NCBI RefSeq assembly: GCF_000429525.1
Contig: NZ_AUCA01000006.1
Span: forward strand, 1-64,000
DNA length: 64,000 nucleotides
Direction: 5' to 3'
DNA from: Alicyclobacillus contaminans DSM 17975
Lineage (GTDB): Bacteria > Bacillota > Bacilli > Alicyclobacillales > Alicyclobacillaceae
In this document: piece by piece, positions 42,498-51,205 of the stretch
Layout of the letters: the number at the start of each line of letters is the position of its first letter
Position numbering within the stretch: the first letter of the stretch is position 1
The notes under the pieces: generated by a model
The model's database searches: none
Told to the model about the DNA's origin: nothing
What the model saw: only the letters and a program-made list of their open reading frames with translations
Position numbers and translations under genes: made by a program

Positions 42498-42920
42498 TCA
42501 GTCGTTCTCCCCACAGGTGCAGCCGTTGCCGTCCGGACCCTTGCCGCATCCCTGTCTTGGTCCCAGTTCAACCGGCAGACGTTCCCCGAGCCGAACCAAG
42601 AGCAGATGCATGACGCCTTGTACGAGGTCGTTCAGTTCCGCCTGAGCTTCTTTGTACTGCATGGCCACCGGGATGCCGTACAATCGTTCTTCGAGGACTT
42701 GAATTTCGGCGGCCAATTCCTGCACCTTCGGGTGGTCCGCCGGGAGAGCCTGGCTCAATCCAATCCGGTTGTTCGTCTTCAACTTTAGTGTTTCAAACAG
42801 TTTCTGCGCCTCCGTGTGCGACTCCATCTTGGCACGGGCCTTCCAGTACTGGTGGGCCGCCTCCGATTGGCAGATCATTTCCGCAATGGTGTCCGCTTTG
42901 GCCATCAACGCGTCCATCAT
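42498..42920 (-). CDS. ricA: YmcA/RicA (YlbF family) regulator
   Basis: 140 residues, helical and rich in Ala, Glu and Gln. Its place between miaB and mutS identifies YmcA. In B. subtilis YmcA-YlbF-YaaT (RicAFT) binds iron-sulphur clusters, and the complex acts in RNase Y-dependent mRNA maturation and biofilm/sporulation control. Here a C-terminal cysteine cluster, CGKGPDGNGCTCG, provides candidate cluster ligands. The ATG overlaps the miaB stop (ATGA). The rny gene is in the same window. Confidence 0.88.
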   Translation of the reverse strand: MMDALMAKADTIAEMICQSEAAHQYWKARAKMESHTEAQKLFETLKLKTNNRIGLSQALPADHPKVQELAAEIQVLEERLYGIPVAMQYKEAQAELNDLVQGVMHLLLVRLGERLPVELGPRQGCGKGPDGNGCTCGEND

Positions 42921-44410
42921 GCCAATTCCTCCTCGGCGACGGCAACGAGCGACCCCATCAACGTCCAGGTCTTCGGCTCCACAATCCGCACCGGCACCGT
43001 TTGCCCGGTCAGCAACGCATCGCCCGGAAACAGCACCAGCTTATTGGTCCTGGTGCGTCCCGCCAACACATCCGGGTTGGTCTTGCTCTCTCCTTCCACC
43101 AACACATCCACCACGGCGCCCGTCAACTGTTCATTGTGCGCGCGGCTGATGGCGTACTGAAGGTCGTTCAAACGCTGCAACCGCGCCTTCTTGACACACA
43201 TCGGCACGTCGTCCGGGAAGTTGGCGGCAGGGGTGTTTTCCCGCGGCGAATAGATGAAGGTGAACGCATTGTCGAAGCGCACCTCTTCGACCAGACGCAG
43301 CGTATCCTCGAACTGCTCCTCCGTCTCGCCGGGAAAGCCCACGATGATATCGGTGGTCAAGCTCACGCCCGGGATGGCCGCACGAATCTTGCGGACCAAC
43401 TCCAGGTAAAATTCACGGGTGTGTGATCGGTTCATGCGCTTGAGAATCTGGTTGTTCCCAGACTGAACCGGCAGGTGGATGTGTTCCACCACTTTGTCGC
43501 AGTCGGCAATGGCGGAGATCAATGCATCCGTGAAATTCCACGGATTGGACGTCGTGAACCGAATCCGCTCAATTCCCTCCACGGCATTGACCTGCCGAAG
43601 CAACTCGGCAAACGTGATGGTTTTGAGGTCGACGCCATAGTCGTTCACGTTTTGTCCGAGCAGGGTGATTTCCTTCACGCCCGCGTCCGCCAGCGACCGA
43701 ACCTCGGCCAAAATATCTTCGGGCAGGCGGCTGCGCTCCGCACCGCGCGTGTACGGGACAATGCAGTACGTGCAGAATTTGTTGCATCCGTACTGAATGT
43801 TCACCCAGGCCCGCACCCGATCCTGACGAACCTTCGGAATATCTTCAACGGTCTCCGCCGCCTTGTCCCAGACTTCCAGAATGGTTTCCTGACTCTGCCG
43901 AGCCTGGATGAGGAGCTGGGGCAGGCGGTGAATGTTGTGCGTGCCAAAGACCACGTCCACCCACGGGAACTTCTCAAGAACGAGCTGCTGCACACCCTTT
44001 TCCTGCGCCATGCAGCCGCACAACCCAAGGATCAATTCGGGATTCACCGACTTGAGCGGACGCAGCCGCCCGATTTCACCGAACACTTTGTCCTCCGCGT
44101 TCTCGCGAACCGCGCACGTATTGAAGAGGATGAAATCCGCTTCGGCGTCTGTGGCAGCCGGTTGATAGCCCATGGCCTGCAACAAGCCGGCCATCGTTTC
44201 CGTGTCATGTTCGTTCATCTGGCATCCGTAGGTTTTAATCACATAACGATACGGCTCGCCCGACGCTTTCAATCCCACCTGGTAATTTCTCGTCAGTGCC
44301 TCGACGTCGAACGAGGTTCTCGTGGCCGTGTTCGGCCGATGCGTTCCAAACACCATGCCCGCTCCGGGCTGCAGGCGCCCCTCTCGCAGCTGGGTGATCA
44401 AATTTTCCAT
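42917..44410 (-). CDS. miaB: tRNA-2-methylthio-N6-dimethylallyladenosine synthase MiaB
   Basis: 497 residues. The UPF0004 N-terminal domain has three cluster cysteines (YGCQMN, NTCAVRE, CGCMAQ). The radical SAM motif is CNKFCTYC, then GYFPGETEEQ-type sequence (VGFPGETEEQFEDT) and a C-terminal TRAM domain (GRTRTNKLVLF). It methylthiolates i6A37 in tRNA after MiaA. About 55 residues precede the domain, a normal Gram-positive extension. Confidence 0.97.
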   Translation of the reverse strand: MENLITQLREGRLQPGAGMVFGTHRPNTATRTSFDVEALTRNYQVGLKASGEPYRYVIKTYGCQMNEHDTETMAGLLQAMGYQPAATDAEADFILFNTCAVRENAEDKVFGEIGRLRPLKSVNPELILGLCGCMAQEKGVQQLVLEKFPWVDVVFGTHNIHRLPQLLIQARQSQETILEVWDKAAETVEDIPKVRQDRVRAWVNIQYGCNKFCTYCIVPYTRGAERSRLPEDILAEVRSLADAGVKEITLLGQNVNDYGVDLKTITFAELLRQVNAVEGIERIRFTTSNPWNFTDALISAIADCDKVVEHIHLPVQSGNNQILKRMNRSHTREFYLELVRKIRAAIPGVSLTTDIIVGFPGETEEQFEDTLRLVEEVRFDNAFTFIYSPRENTPAANFPDDVPMCVKKARLQRLNDLQYAISRAHNEQLTGAVVDVLVEGESKTNPDVLAGRTRTNKLVLFPGDALLTGQTVPVRIVEPKTWTLMGSLVAVAEEELA

Positions 44411-44677
44411 TCCGCTTCACTCGCTTTCCACGTATTCATGAACGTCATGCGCAAACTGGCCATATTCAAACCCTGTCGGGAGAAGTTCGCTTGGAGCACT
44501 TGTCTGTGCATACATCATCCTTCATTATATAAGAAAACCCAATCGTATCGCGAAAGCCAAGTCTTGCTACCCGTCTGAGGAGCGGACTCGGCCAGGCTCT
44601 CCCATTATAGACCGGTCTTTCCGCAGTGGAAAGCTTGTCCATGTCAAAGGTTTTCCACAGGGAAAAAGGAGTGTCTC

Positions 44678-44929
44678 ATGTCCGAAAAACGACAGGTACC
44701 CACGTTTCGACTTCACTTACCAGAGCACGCGCAGCCGCTGGAGGGACCGGTGGTCTGTCCGGATCGGACGGAGGTCGCCACCAATCTGACGACCATTCAC
44801 CACATCCTGAAGGCGCACGATGCCTGTCTCGTGTACGCGGGGCAGTGGGTGTACGTGCCGTTTCACGCCATCCGCAAAATCGAACGCGGCGCACATCGGT
44901 TCCAGTTGCCCTGGCCGCTCAATCCATGA
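44678..44929 (+). CDS. Hypothetical small protein
   Basis: 83 residues, plus-strand gene inside a minus-strand region. AAGGAG lies 6 bases upstream of the ATG. No membrane segment is visible; the pattern CLVYAGQWVYVPFHAIRKIERG near the middle looks like a small beta-barrel edge. No family was recognised. It is convergent with the coat ATP-grasp gene (24-base gap). Confidence 0.6.
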   Translation: MSEKRQVPTFRLHLPEHAQPLEGPVVCPDRTEVATNLTTIHHILKAHDACLVYAGQWVYVPFHAIRKIERGAHRFQLPWPLNP

Positions 44930-44953
44930 CGGCACGCCTGGACGTCCCCGCCG

Positions 44954-46258
44954 TCAGCCGCGTCGATTGGCACCGGTGGTGAGCGGAGCCTGCGCCTGCC
45001 GCAGGTGGTCCAGGTGATTCAGCACCCCGACCAAAGAGCGCGAGCGAATATCCGCCTCGTCAAATTTCATGGGCTTCGCATTGGCCTCGAAAAACCAGGG
45101 ATGTCCTTCGTCATCCACGCCCACATCCATCGACATTTCGCCAAGCGCATAGTGATAGTGTGCGTCGATAGCTTTTGCGCAGCGGATCAGCATGTCGTCC
45201 ATCCGTTGATCCACGGCTTGACTTTGCTCGCCGAAATGCTTCGTCATCACTTCGGTCGCATCGGCGATGCTGCCGCCGTTTGGGACATGGGTGGTGATGG
45301 TATGCTGACCGGCCACGCGAACGCCTTTCCCCACCACGGACCACAGATCTCCCCGCTTTTGCAGCAGCACGCGAAAGTCACAGGGTCGGCCTTTCCACAT
45401 CAGCAGCGGGACCGCCGCCTGAATCACGTAGCGCCCCGGCACGCGTTCCTGGCGAATCATCTGCAGCAATCGGCGAAAGGTCGGTGCCGAGAACGTTTTG
45501 CAGCTGGTGTTTTTCAGCACGCTGACGGTGAAGCCACTCGCTGCATGGTCAATTCGAATCATCCCGTGTCCAATGCTGCCGCCCGCAGGCTTCAAGTACA
45601 CGGCGCGATGCCGCACCAGCATCTGTTCCAGCGCCGTCGCCGCCAGTTGATTGACGGTTTCCGGCAGATACTGTGCGAGCCCCGCCGCCCGAATGACATC
45701 GTAGACTTCCGCCTTGTTGAAGTAGTCCGGATTGAACATCGGGATGGCGAGCGAGCGTAAAATCTGCTTCGCCTGCACGGTTGCCGGTTGACGTTCCAAA
45801 TACCGGGTAGGAATGCGGTTGTACATTGCCTCGGGATGCGGAACGGGGAGCGCCAACCAGCGACGGTACCCGAGCCGGACGTACCCGGTCCAGGTCGCGT
45901 CCTCCGAGACCGCATTCGTCGGAACCACGTACATCAGACAGTTGCGTCGCCGCGCGACGCTCATCAGGTCGCGAAAGCAAGATCTCGAACCAATGAACTG
46001 GCCTCCCCCCGCGCCTGCCAGAATGGCGTAGACGGGTCCCGCCGTCCAAGCCCCCGCCGTCCGATGAACGCCAATCCGCTGCCGATATCGCACCTGCCCG
46101 CGCGGCAGGCGAGATACCAGCGGCACCCGCCAGTTCGACAGACGAACCAGCGCATTCCCGCCGAGTTTCCGAACTGTTTCAGGAACCAGAATCACCACCG
46201 ACCATCTGCCGTTCCCTCGGTCCAGCCACACGACTTCCCCATTCCATGTTCGGCTCAC
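44954..46258 (-). CDS. YheC/YheD-family ATP-grasp protein (spore coat)
   Basis: 434 residues. A soluble N-terminal domain precedes an ATP-grasp fold. Visible elements are VYLKPAGGSIGHGMIRID (the lysine and glycine loop), VIQAAVPLLMWKGRPCDFRVLL, and the metal-binding strand MDVGVDDEGHPWFFEANAKP with the conserved Asp and Glu-x-Asn. ATP-grasp enzymes join a carboxylate to an amine or thiol through an acyl phosphate. B. subtilis YheC/YheD are coat-associated proteins of unclear activity. GGGAGGGAGG precedes GTG 46258. It is the last gene of a four-gene operon with two more YheC/YheD proteins and an amidoligase. Confidence 0.88.
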   Translation of the reverse strand: MSRTWNGEVVWLDRGNGRWSVVILVPETVRKLGGNALVRLSNWRVPLVSRLPRGQVRYRQRIGVHRTAGAWTAGPVYAILAGAGGGQFIGSRSCFRDLMSVARRRNCLMYVVPTNAVSEDATWTGYVRLGYRRWLALPVPHPEAMYNRIPTRYLERQPATVQAKQILRSLAIPMFNPDYFNKAEVYDVIRAAGLAQYLPETVNQLAATALEQMLVRHRAVYLKPAGGSIGHGMIRIDHAASGFTVSVLKNTSCKTFSAPTFRRLLQMIRQERVPGRYVIQAAVPLLMWKGRPCDFRVLLQKRGDLWSVVGKGVRVAGQHTITTHVPNGGSIADATEVMTKHFGEQSQAVDQRMDDMLIRCAKAIDAHYHYALGEMSMDVGVDDEGHPWFFEANAKPMKFDEADIRSRSLVGVLNHLDHLRQAQAPLTTGANRRG

Positions 46259-46285
46259 GACCGTGCCTCCCTCCCGTCCTTCGGC

Positions 46286-47776
46286 CTATCCTCGCCCCAC
46301 AGCCGCGCCCGCGCGCGCCGTCGTCCCCCGCTGTGGTCGCCGTGCCGATCCCGCCCGTCGAATGGTGAGTGGAAGTCCCCACACCGTCCGCACATCGACC
46401 GATTCGTCCCACGTTTGTCCGCGGCGGATCATGTCCATCAGCGGATCGATATATTCTTTGTACCGCTCATACGCGCTCAGTCCGGAGAGCGCGCGCAAGT
46501 TCCGCTCAGCAATCGGGCGCAGCAGGTCTTTATCTCCGGTCAGGAATGCGGTTTGCAGCCGCTCCTGGTACAGATCCACCAACGGCAGTTCCCGATGGTG
46601 AACCGCCACGACGTAGGCCAGACACAATGCGGCCATCGTGATGTCCGGATGAACGACGAAACTGCCGGGGGTGCGGTATTCAAACCCTCCGTAGTCCTTG
46701 TGCCGAATGTCTCCGAGAAATCCGTAGCGCTGCCGCCGTAGGCGGGCGGTTCGAGCGTCCTCCACCAGCATCAGCGGCAAGCCCACGTAGTTGTCGAGAG
46801 CTTTCACGAGGCGACTGGAGAAGGGTATGCTGGAAAAATGAATGTGCCCACCGGTCCAGTAGCGCCGGAACGGCATGCTCCCCGCGCGCCACTCGACATT
46901 TGCTCGGTTGATTTTTTCGATGGCCTCCAACATGGCTTCCCGCAGGTTGGCCACCAGTCCAAGGGGTGTGCTGTCCGGCTCTGGTCGAAGCTCCATCAGC
47001 GGCAGCCGCTTTCCATCAAACTGGATGCTGCGGTCATCGCAGCCAACGCGCCCCTTGCGTGTGAAATACCGACTGGCGAGGACCATCTTCCCTTCAGCGT
47101 TCCGGAGAATCAATTCCACGTCCGCCCCGAGCAGGAACGCCCCCGGCTCCACGCCGGAACGCTGCTCTTCTCGGCGCACGAACGACGTCACCGCATCGGC
47201 GTACAAATCCAACAATCGCCCTAGCAGCACGGGGGCACCGGTGACGTCGAGGACGTACAGGACGCCTTTTTGCCCCATGCCGATGCTGACGAGACCGTGG
47301 TCCAGTCCCAGCGTGTGCAGTGCGCGGGCCGCCAAGCGCACGGCGCGCATCGTCGCTTTGTCTTCGTCCAGCGCCACTTCTCGAAACGTGTCCTGCAACT
47401 GCTGAATTCGCTGGTTGATCCAGACGGGGGCATTGTCGGACCGAAAGCAGGCCAACGGTGTCAGGTCGAACAGCGGAATGCGATACTGTCGTACCAGCCG
47501 TACATCCTGCGCTCCGTTCCTGTCCTTCGACCAAACGCGAATCCCCATTCGGCGCAGAAACCGCGCCATGGACGCGCGGCTGAGCGTCCGCGCCATGGCG
47601 TCCTGCGGATTGAGCGCCTCGGCTTCCGGGGGGTCTGCCTCCGCGTGCCGTCCCCAGCGGATCACCGTATCCCCGCTGGCCAGATGCGTACTGGAGAGGT
47701 AGGGCTTCAGCGACGGTACCCTTTTCAACAATCGCTTGGCCGATGGTTGCCCAGCGTGCAGCAAATAGCAGGTCAT
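46286..47776 (-). CDS. COOH-NH2 ligase-type amidoligase (phage phiEco32-like type 2)
   Basis: 496 residues from ATG 47776 (AAAGGAG upstream; a GTG nine bases earlier is too close to it). The core resembles the glutamine-synthetase-fold amidoligase family: PGAFLLGADVELILRN (first acidic metal ligand), then WTGGHIHFSSIPFSSRL (conserved His pair) and YGFLGDIRHKDYGGFEYRTPGSF. An N-terminal part of about 190 residues is unassigned. Such enzymes make amide or peptide bonds between carboxylates and amines with ATP. It sits between two YheC/YheD genes on the same transcript, which suggests a joint pathway. Confidence 0.72.
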   Translation of the reverse strand: MTCYLLHAGQPSAKRLLKRVPSLKPYLSSTHLASGDTVIRWGRHAEADPPEAEALNPQDAMARTLSRASMARFLRRMGIRVWSKDRNGAQDVRLVRQYRIPLFDLTPLACFRSDNAPVWINQRIQQLQDTFREVALDEDKATMRAVRLAARALHTLGLDHGLVSIGMGQKGVLYVLDVTGAPVLLGRLLDLYADAVTSFVRREEQRSGVEPGAFLLGADVELILRNAEGKMVLASRYFTRKGRVGCDDRSIQFDGKRLPLMELRPEPDSTPLGLVANLREAMLEAIEKINRANVEWRAGSMPFRRYWTGGHIHFSSIPFSSRLVKALDNYVGLPLMLVEDARTARLRRQRYGFLGDIRHKDYGGFEYRTPGSFVVHPDITMAALCLAYVVAVHHRELPLVDLYQERLQTAFLTGDKDLLRPIAERNLRALSGLSAYERYKEYIDPLMDMIRRGQTWDESVDVRTVWGLPLTIRRAGSARRPQRGTTARAGAAVGRG

Positions 47777-47801
47777 GGCCCACAACTCCTTTCAGGGTCG
47801 G

Positions 47802-49181
47802 TCACCCCTTCGCCTTGGCCAGCCGCAATGCGTACTCCATTGGGCGTGAAAACGCCAGGTCCACAATGTCCTGGCGACCCGTTTCTGTGGTTGGCGATTT
47901 CCATGGTTTGGAGTTCACCTCTATGATCCAAACGTGTCCGCGATCATCCAGTCCGACGTCAATCCCCAATTCTCCGAACGTCTTCCCGGATTGCGCCTCA
48001 ATCACGTCTGTCACCAGACGGCTCACTTTGCGAATCATGCGCCTCGCCCGATTCCGCCGATGCGGTTTGGCGTACAGTTCACGCAGCACCGTGTCCACGG
48101 ACAGCGCTTCGCCACCGCTGCTCAAGTTGGACGTGAACTCGCCGGATCTGGCGACGCGGGCGAACATCTTGGTGCGTTTCCACTCCCCGGTGCCGTCCCG
48201 CTGCAGCACAATCCGGATGTCGAACGGCCGCTGTTTGTGTGTCGCCAACGGAATGCCCTCCTGAAGCAGGTAGGGACGTGACTTCAAGCGTCCCTTCAGG
48301 GCGTCGAGCAGCGCCTCCGGTGTGGCGGCCCGCGCCGTTTGCTTGCCGTTCTGCTGTTTCAGTTCATACAGGTATCCGGTGTCCCCCTGACGCGTGATGC
48401 GAATGATGCCGAGCCCCAGGCTTCCGTGAATCGGCTTGAGAAACACGACGGGATGCTGTTTGACAAATGGGACGAAATCTCCGTGTTCGCTGTATTTCAA
48501 CGTCTGTGGAATATGCGGCCGCGTGCGTGCATCGGCGGTCAACCACTCGTGCACCTGCCGTTTGTCAAAAAATCCGTCGTTAAAAATGCGCTGCTCGTAC
48601 AATTTGCTGAGCTTTCTCCGTTTTTCGATGTACTTTGGATTCCGTTCAACTTTTCTTGAAATCACCTGATCATAAATGGCGTCCGGAAGAGGAAGTAGCA
48701 ACGGATTCCAATTTTCCCCATCCAACACGTAGCCGTGGACGCGTTGGCGGGCAAAATCCACATCCTGAATCCCAAACAGATACACGAGCGCGCCCAACTT
48801 CCGGCCGGCTTCCGCCATTTTGCGCAACCCGGGCAGCTGCTTGGAAGACATCAGACACTTCCGTTTGGCATCCCAGCGCGGATTGCAGAGAATACCGATG
48901 GTCGGCCCAACATGCACGCGGTCCCCCGCCCACCTGGCGGAGACCCAGTCGATGGGCACATGCAACAACACCTGCTGGATGAGACCCTCGCTGAACCACA
49001 CCGTGTCCACCGGCACAACGGGATCGACGGTCAACAGCGCATCGATCACTTGGCGGCCAAAGGAACACCGGCAGGTCGCCATGCGCCGGCGGTCTGCCGG
49101 GAAGATGGCCTGGGGATGGGCGCGGATTTGGGGACGCGGATTGGGAAACACAACAATCCGATACGTGCGCTCTTCGCCCAT
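47802..49181 (-). CDS. YheC/YheD-family ATP-grasp protein
   Basis: 459 residues from ATG 49181 with AAAGGGG upstream. The N-terminal region contains QVIDALLTVDPVVPVDTVW. ATP-grasp elements: VVFLKPIHGSLGLGIIRI, RPYLLQEGIPLATHKQRPFD and the metal strand GIDVGLDDRGHVWIIEVNSK. The spacing to its neighbours is 14 and 25 bases, giving a tight operon. It keeps the ATP-grasp catalytic residues, so activity is likely. The substrate is unknown. Confidence 0.88.
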   Translation of the reverse strand: MGEERTYRIVVFPNPRPQIRAHPQAIFPADRRRMATCRCSFGRQVIDALLTVDPVVPVDTVWFSEGLIQQVLLHVPIDWVSARWAGDRVHVGPTIGILCNPRWDAKRKCLMSSKQLPGLRKMAEAGRKLGALVYLFGIQDVDFARQRVHGYVLDGENWNPLLLPLPDAIYDQVISRKVERNPKYIEKRRKLSKLYEQRIFNDGFFDKRQVHEWLTADARTRPHIPQTLKYSEHGDFVPFVKQHPVVFLKPIHGSLGLGIIRITRQGDTGYLYELKQQNGKQTARAATPEALLDALKGRLKSRPYLLQEGIPLATHKQRPFDIRIVLQRDGTGEWKRTKMFARVARSGEFTSNLSSGGEALSVDTVLRELYAKPHRRNRARRMIRKVSRLVTDVIEAQSGKTFGELGIDVGLDDRGHVWIIEVNSKPWKSPTTETGRQDIVDLAFSRPMEYALRLAKAKG

Positions 49182-49195
49182 GCGGATGGCCCCTT

Positions 49196-50386
49196 TCAAC
49201 GATCTGATTCAGCGGAAACCCCGGTTGCCCTGATAGCATATTCAAGGAGCCCACGAAGTGACAGTTCACGGACATCGCCGGGCAGCGCTCGGAGCATGCG
49301 GCGCCCTGGCGTGGGATTGACCTCGAACAGCGTGACGTCCAGCGTTGGCCGAATCGCTAAATCCACCCCCACTTCCGCATAAGGACCATACAGTTCATAC
49401 AGCCGGTCCGCCACGGCGAGGGCGACCGTATCCATCCGCCGCAATGCCTCCGCCACGGTTCCGGGGCAAAGTTGCTGCAACGCGCGCTCCGCCGGTATCG
49501 CCTCTCCGCCGCTGTGGATATTGGTGGTCACAGCGCCCGTACGGCCCACGCGCGCCACGCGCGCCATGACCTGGAACTTGTCTGTGCATTGGACGAGCCA
49601 CCGAAAATCGATGGGGCGCTCGTCTTTGGTGCGCGGCAGCGCCACGGTCTGTTGCACCAGACAGCGATGAAGCCGCATGTCAGACCAGAATTGTGCCAAT
49701 CCAGCGTCCTCCGCCAAACGCCGCTTCATCACCCGAATCTCCGGACGCCCTTTACCGGCGGGGGGGATCCGCTGCTCGTACAAGGCCACCGGCTCACCGT
49801 CCTCCACCATCACACGCACCACCCCCACCCCTTGCGCGCCGTTCAGCGGCTTTAGATACACGTCCTCGTACCGGGAGAGCGCCCGCAGCACGTGCTCGGG
49901 ACCGTTGGCGACATGGGTGTGCGGCAACGCGTGCCGGATGGACGCGTGGTCATTCATTTTTTGATAGAACGTCCACTTATTGCTGATCTCTCGCGGCAGG
50001 GTGTGAAGGCGTTGGGCCGAAGCGAAGTGTCTCAAGTCTGCCTGAACCGTCCGCGGCGAAGCATGCCGAAAGCTGCCAGATCTGCGGATCACCACATCCG
50101 GATACGCCATGGCCACCGATTCCCAACGTGCACCGCTTTCATCCCACCGCCATCCGTTCCGCGTGCGCGCATAGCCGGGAGTCAGCACCGTCACATCCAC
50201 GTCCAGTTCCTTGCCGAGTGACGTCAAATCCCGAAACATCGACGTTTGTTCGCCAAACAGGGCTCCACTTTTCTCCGGTCCGTCGACATACACGGCGAAC
50301 ACCGTACCGTTCCGCGTCGACCTGCGCGCACGAGATGGCGGTTTGCTCGCTCTCCCGGCGCCGCGCATGCCCGTCCAAATCGCCAC
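49196..50386 (-). CDS. YheC/YheD-family ATP-grasp protein
   Basis: 396 residues from GTG 50386, which has GGAGG seven bases upstream; the ATG at 50392 touches that site. ATP-grasp elements: VYLKPLNGAQGVGVVRVMV, then CLVQQTVALPRTKDERPIDF, and the metal strand VGVDLAIRPTLDVTLFEVNP. The EVN motif ends in PTP rather than the SKP seen in the sister genes, so the acceptor may differ. It is the first gene after cotE and its terminator-like hairpin. Confidence 0.86.
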   Translation of the reverse strand: MAIWTGMRGAGRASKPPSRARRSTRNGTVFAVYVDGPEKSGALFGEQTSMFRDLTSLGKELDVDVTVLTPGYARTRNGWRWDESGARWESVAMAYPDVVIRRSGSFRHASPRTVQADLRHFASAQRLHTLPREISNKWTFYQKMNDHASIRHALPHTHVANGPEHVLRALSRYEDVYLKPLNGAQGVGVVRVMVEDGEPVALYEQRIPPAGKGRPEIRVMKRRLAEDAGLAQFWSDMRLHRCLVQQTVALPRTKDERPIDFRWLVQCTDKFQVMARVARVGRTGAVTTNIHSGGEAIPAERALQQLCPGTVAEALRRMDTVALAVADRLYELYGPYAEVGVDLAIRPTLDVTLFEVNPTPGRRMLRALPGDVRELSLRGLLEYAIRATGVSAESDR

Positions 50387-50405
50387 AACCATCCCTCCTG
50401 CAAGA

Positions 50406-50431
50406 AAGGCGGGGCCTCTTCGCCCCGCCTT
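50406..50431 (-). terminator. Attenuator-like hairpin between cotE and the coat-enzyme operon
   Basis: A perfect 10-base stem AAGGCGGGGC / GCCCCGCCTT, loop of six, then TTTCTTG on the minus strand. It lies 32 bases after the cotE stop and ends about 15 bases before the ribosome binding site of the next gene. It would lower read-through into the ATP-grasp genes. Confidence 0.7.
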
Positions 50432-50462
50432 CTCCGTGGATTCGGCCTTGCGGTAAAATTCG

Positions 50463-51002
50463 TCAGTCCTCGATGTCTACTTCCTCCAGCAGATCTTCTT
50501 CCTCTTCCATAAAGTCGTCGTCTTTCTTCTCCACAGCCTCGCAGGTTACAATGCACAGTTTCGTCCGGCCAATCACTTCCACCCCCAGTTCTTTTTCCAC
50601 GCGGACCAAGATCTCTGATCCGTTCCCCGTCACTGCAGCATCCAGGCAGTTCGGGTTCTGGAGCACCCGAACCTCCACTTCCCTTGTCTCCCGGTCTGCC
50701 GACAGGTCGAGGTCACGAAGCGCAATCTGCTCCACGTACGATACGGTGTCTTTGGCGACGGCGGTTTCCGAATTGCCGTTGTAGGAGTACCAGACGTTCA
50801 CGTCGAATCGTCCGCGCACTTCCACGTAATCTCCGACCAATTCGGCCTCGTACGAATGATTCATGACCCAGCATCCGCCAATCGTGGTCGGCCGGTTTGC
50901 CGGGCGAATCGTGTACGTGGTCTGCGAGTACTTGCTACCTCGCCCACAAACCGCGTGGGCCATGATTTCGCGGTAGTTTAAATCTTTGTTTGAGAGCACC
51001 AT
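50463..51002 (-). CDS. cotE: Outer spore coat morphogenetic protein CotE
   Basis: 179 residues from ATG 51002, with AGGAGGAGG upstream; the frame extends to 51026. Landmarks: REIMAHAVCGRG, TTIGGCWVMNHSYEA and FDVNVWYSYNGNSETAVAKD, as in Bacillus CotE. The C-terminus is a Glu/Asp-rich tail (DDDFMEEEEDLLEEVDIED). CotE is made in the mother cell and organises the outer coat. It is the first gene on this strand before the YheC/YheD cluster. Confidence 0.95.
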   Translation of the reverse strand: MVLSNKDLNYREIMAHAVCGRGSKYSQTTYTIRPANRPTTIGGCWVMNHSYEAELVGDYVEVRGRFDVNVWYSYNGNSETAVAKDTVSYVEQIALRDLDLSADRETREVEVRVLQNPNCLDAAVTGNGSEILVRVEKELGVEVIGRTKLCIVTCEAVEKKDDDFMEEEEDLLEEVDIED

Positions 51003-51142
51003 GCGGCTACCTCCTCCTGAGTTCACAGGCGCAGAACGATGTTGCCCGAAGGCGACTGCCCAGCCTGCGGTACTGCATCAGTATGCTTTGCTGCGAACAA
51101 TGGTGCGACGGTCCAGGGAGCATCCGCCCCGTCCGGCATACG

Positions 51143-51176
51143 CAAAAGGTCCCCGGTCAACAACGACCAGGGACCT
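51143..51176 (-). terminator. Terminator after the dipeptidase gene
   Basis: A 12-base stem with one mismatch (AGGTCCC.GGTC / GACC.GGGACCT, 51147-51158 with 51165-51176) is followed on the minus strand by TTTTG. It is 30 bases after the stop. Confidence 0.8.
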
Positions 51177-51205
51177 GTTCCGAACCGATGTATCGCCAAG
51201 GGCAT

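Noticed and set aside
44411-44677. Possible promoter and T-box-like leader upstream of miaB
   Set aside because: A TATAAT is present near 44525 but no -35 at 16-18 bases was found, and no T-box landmarks are visible.
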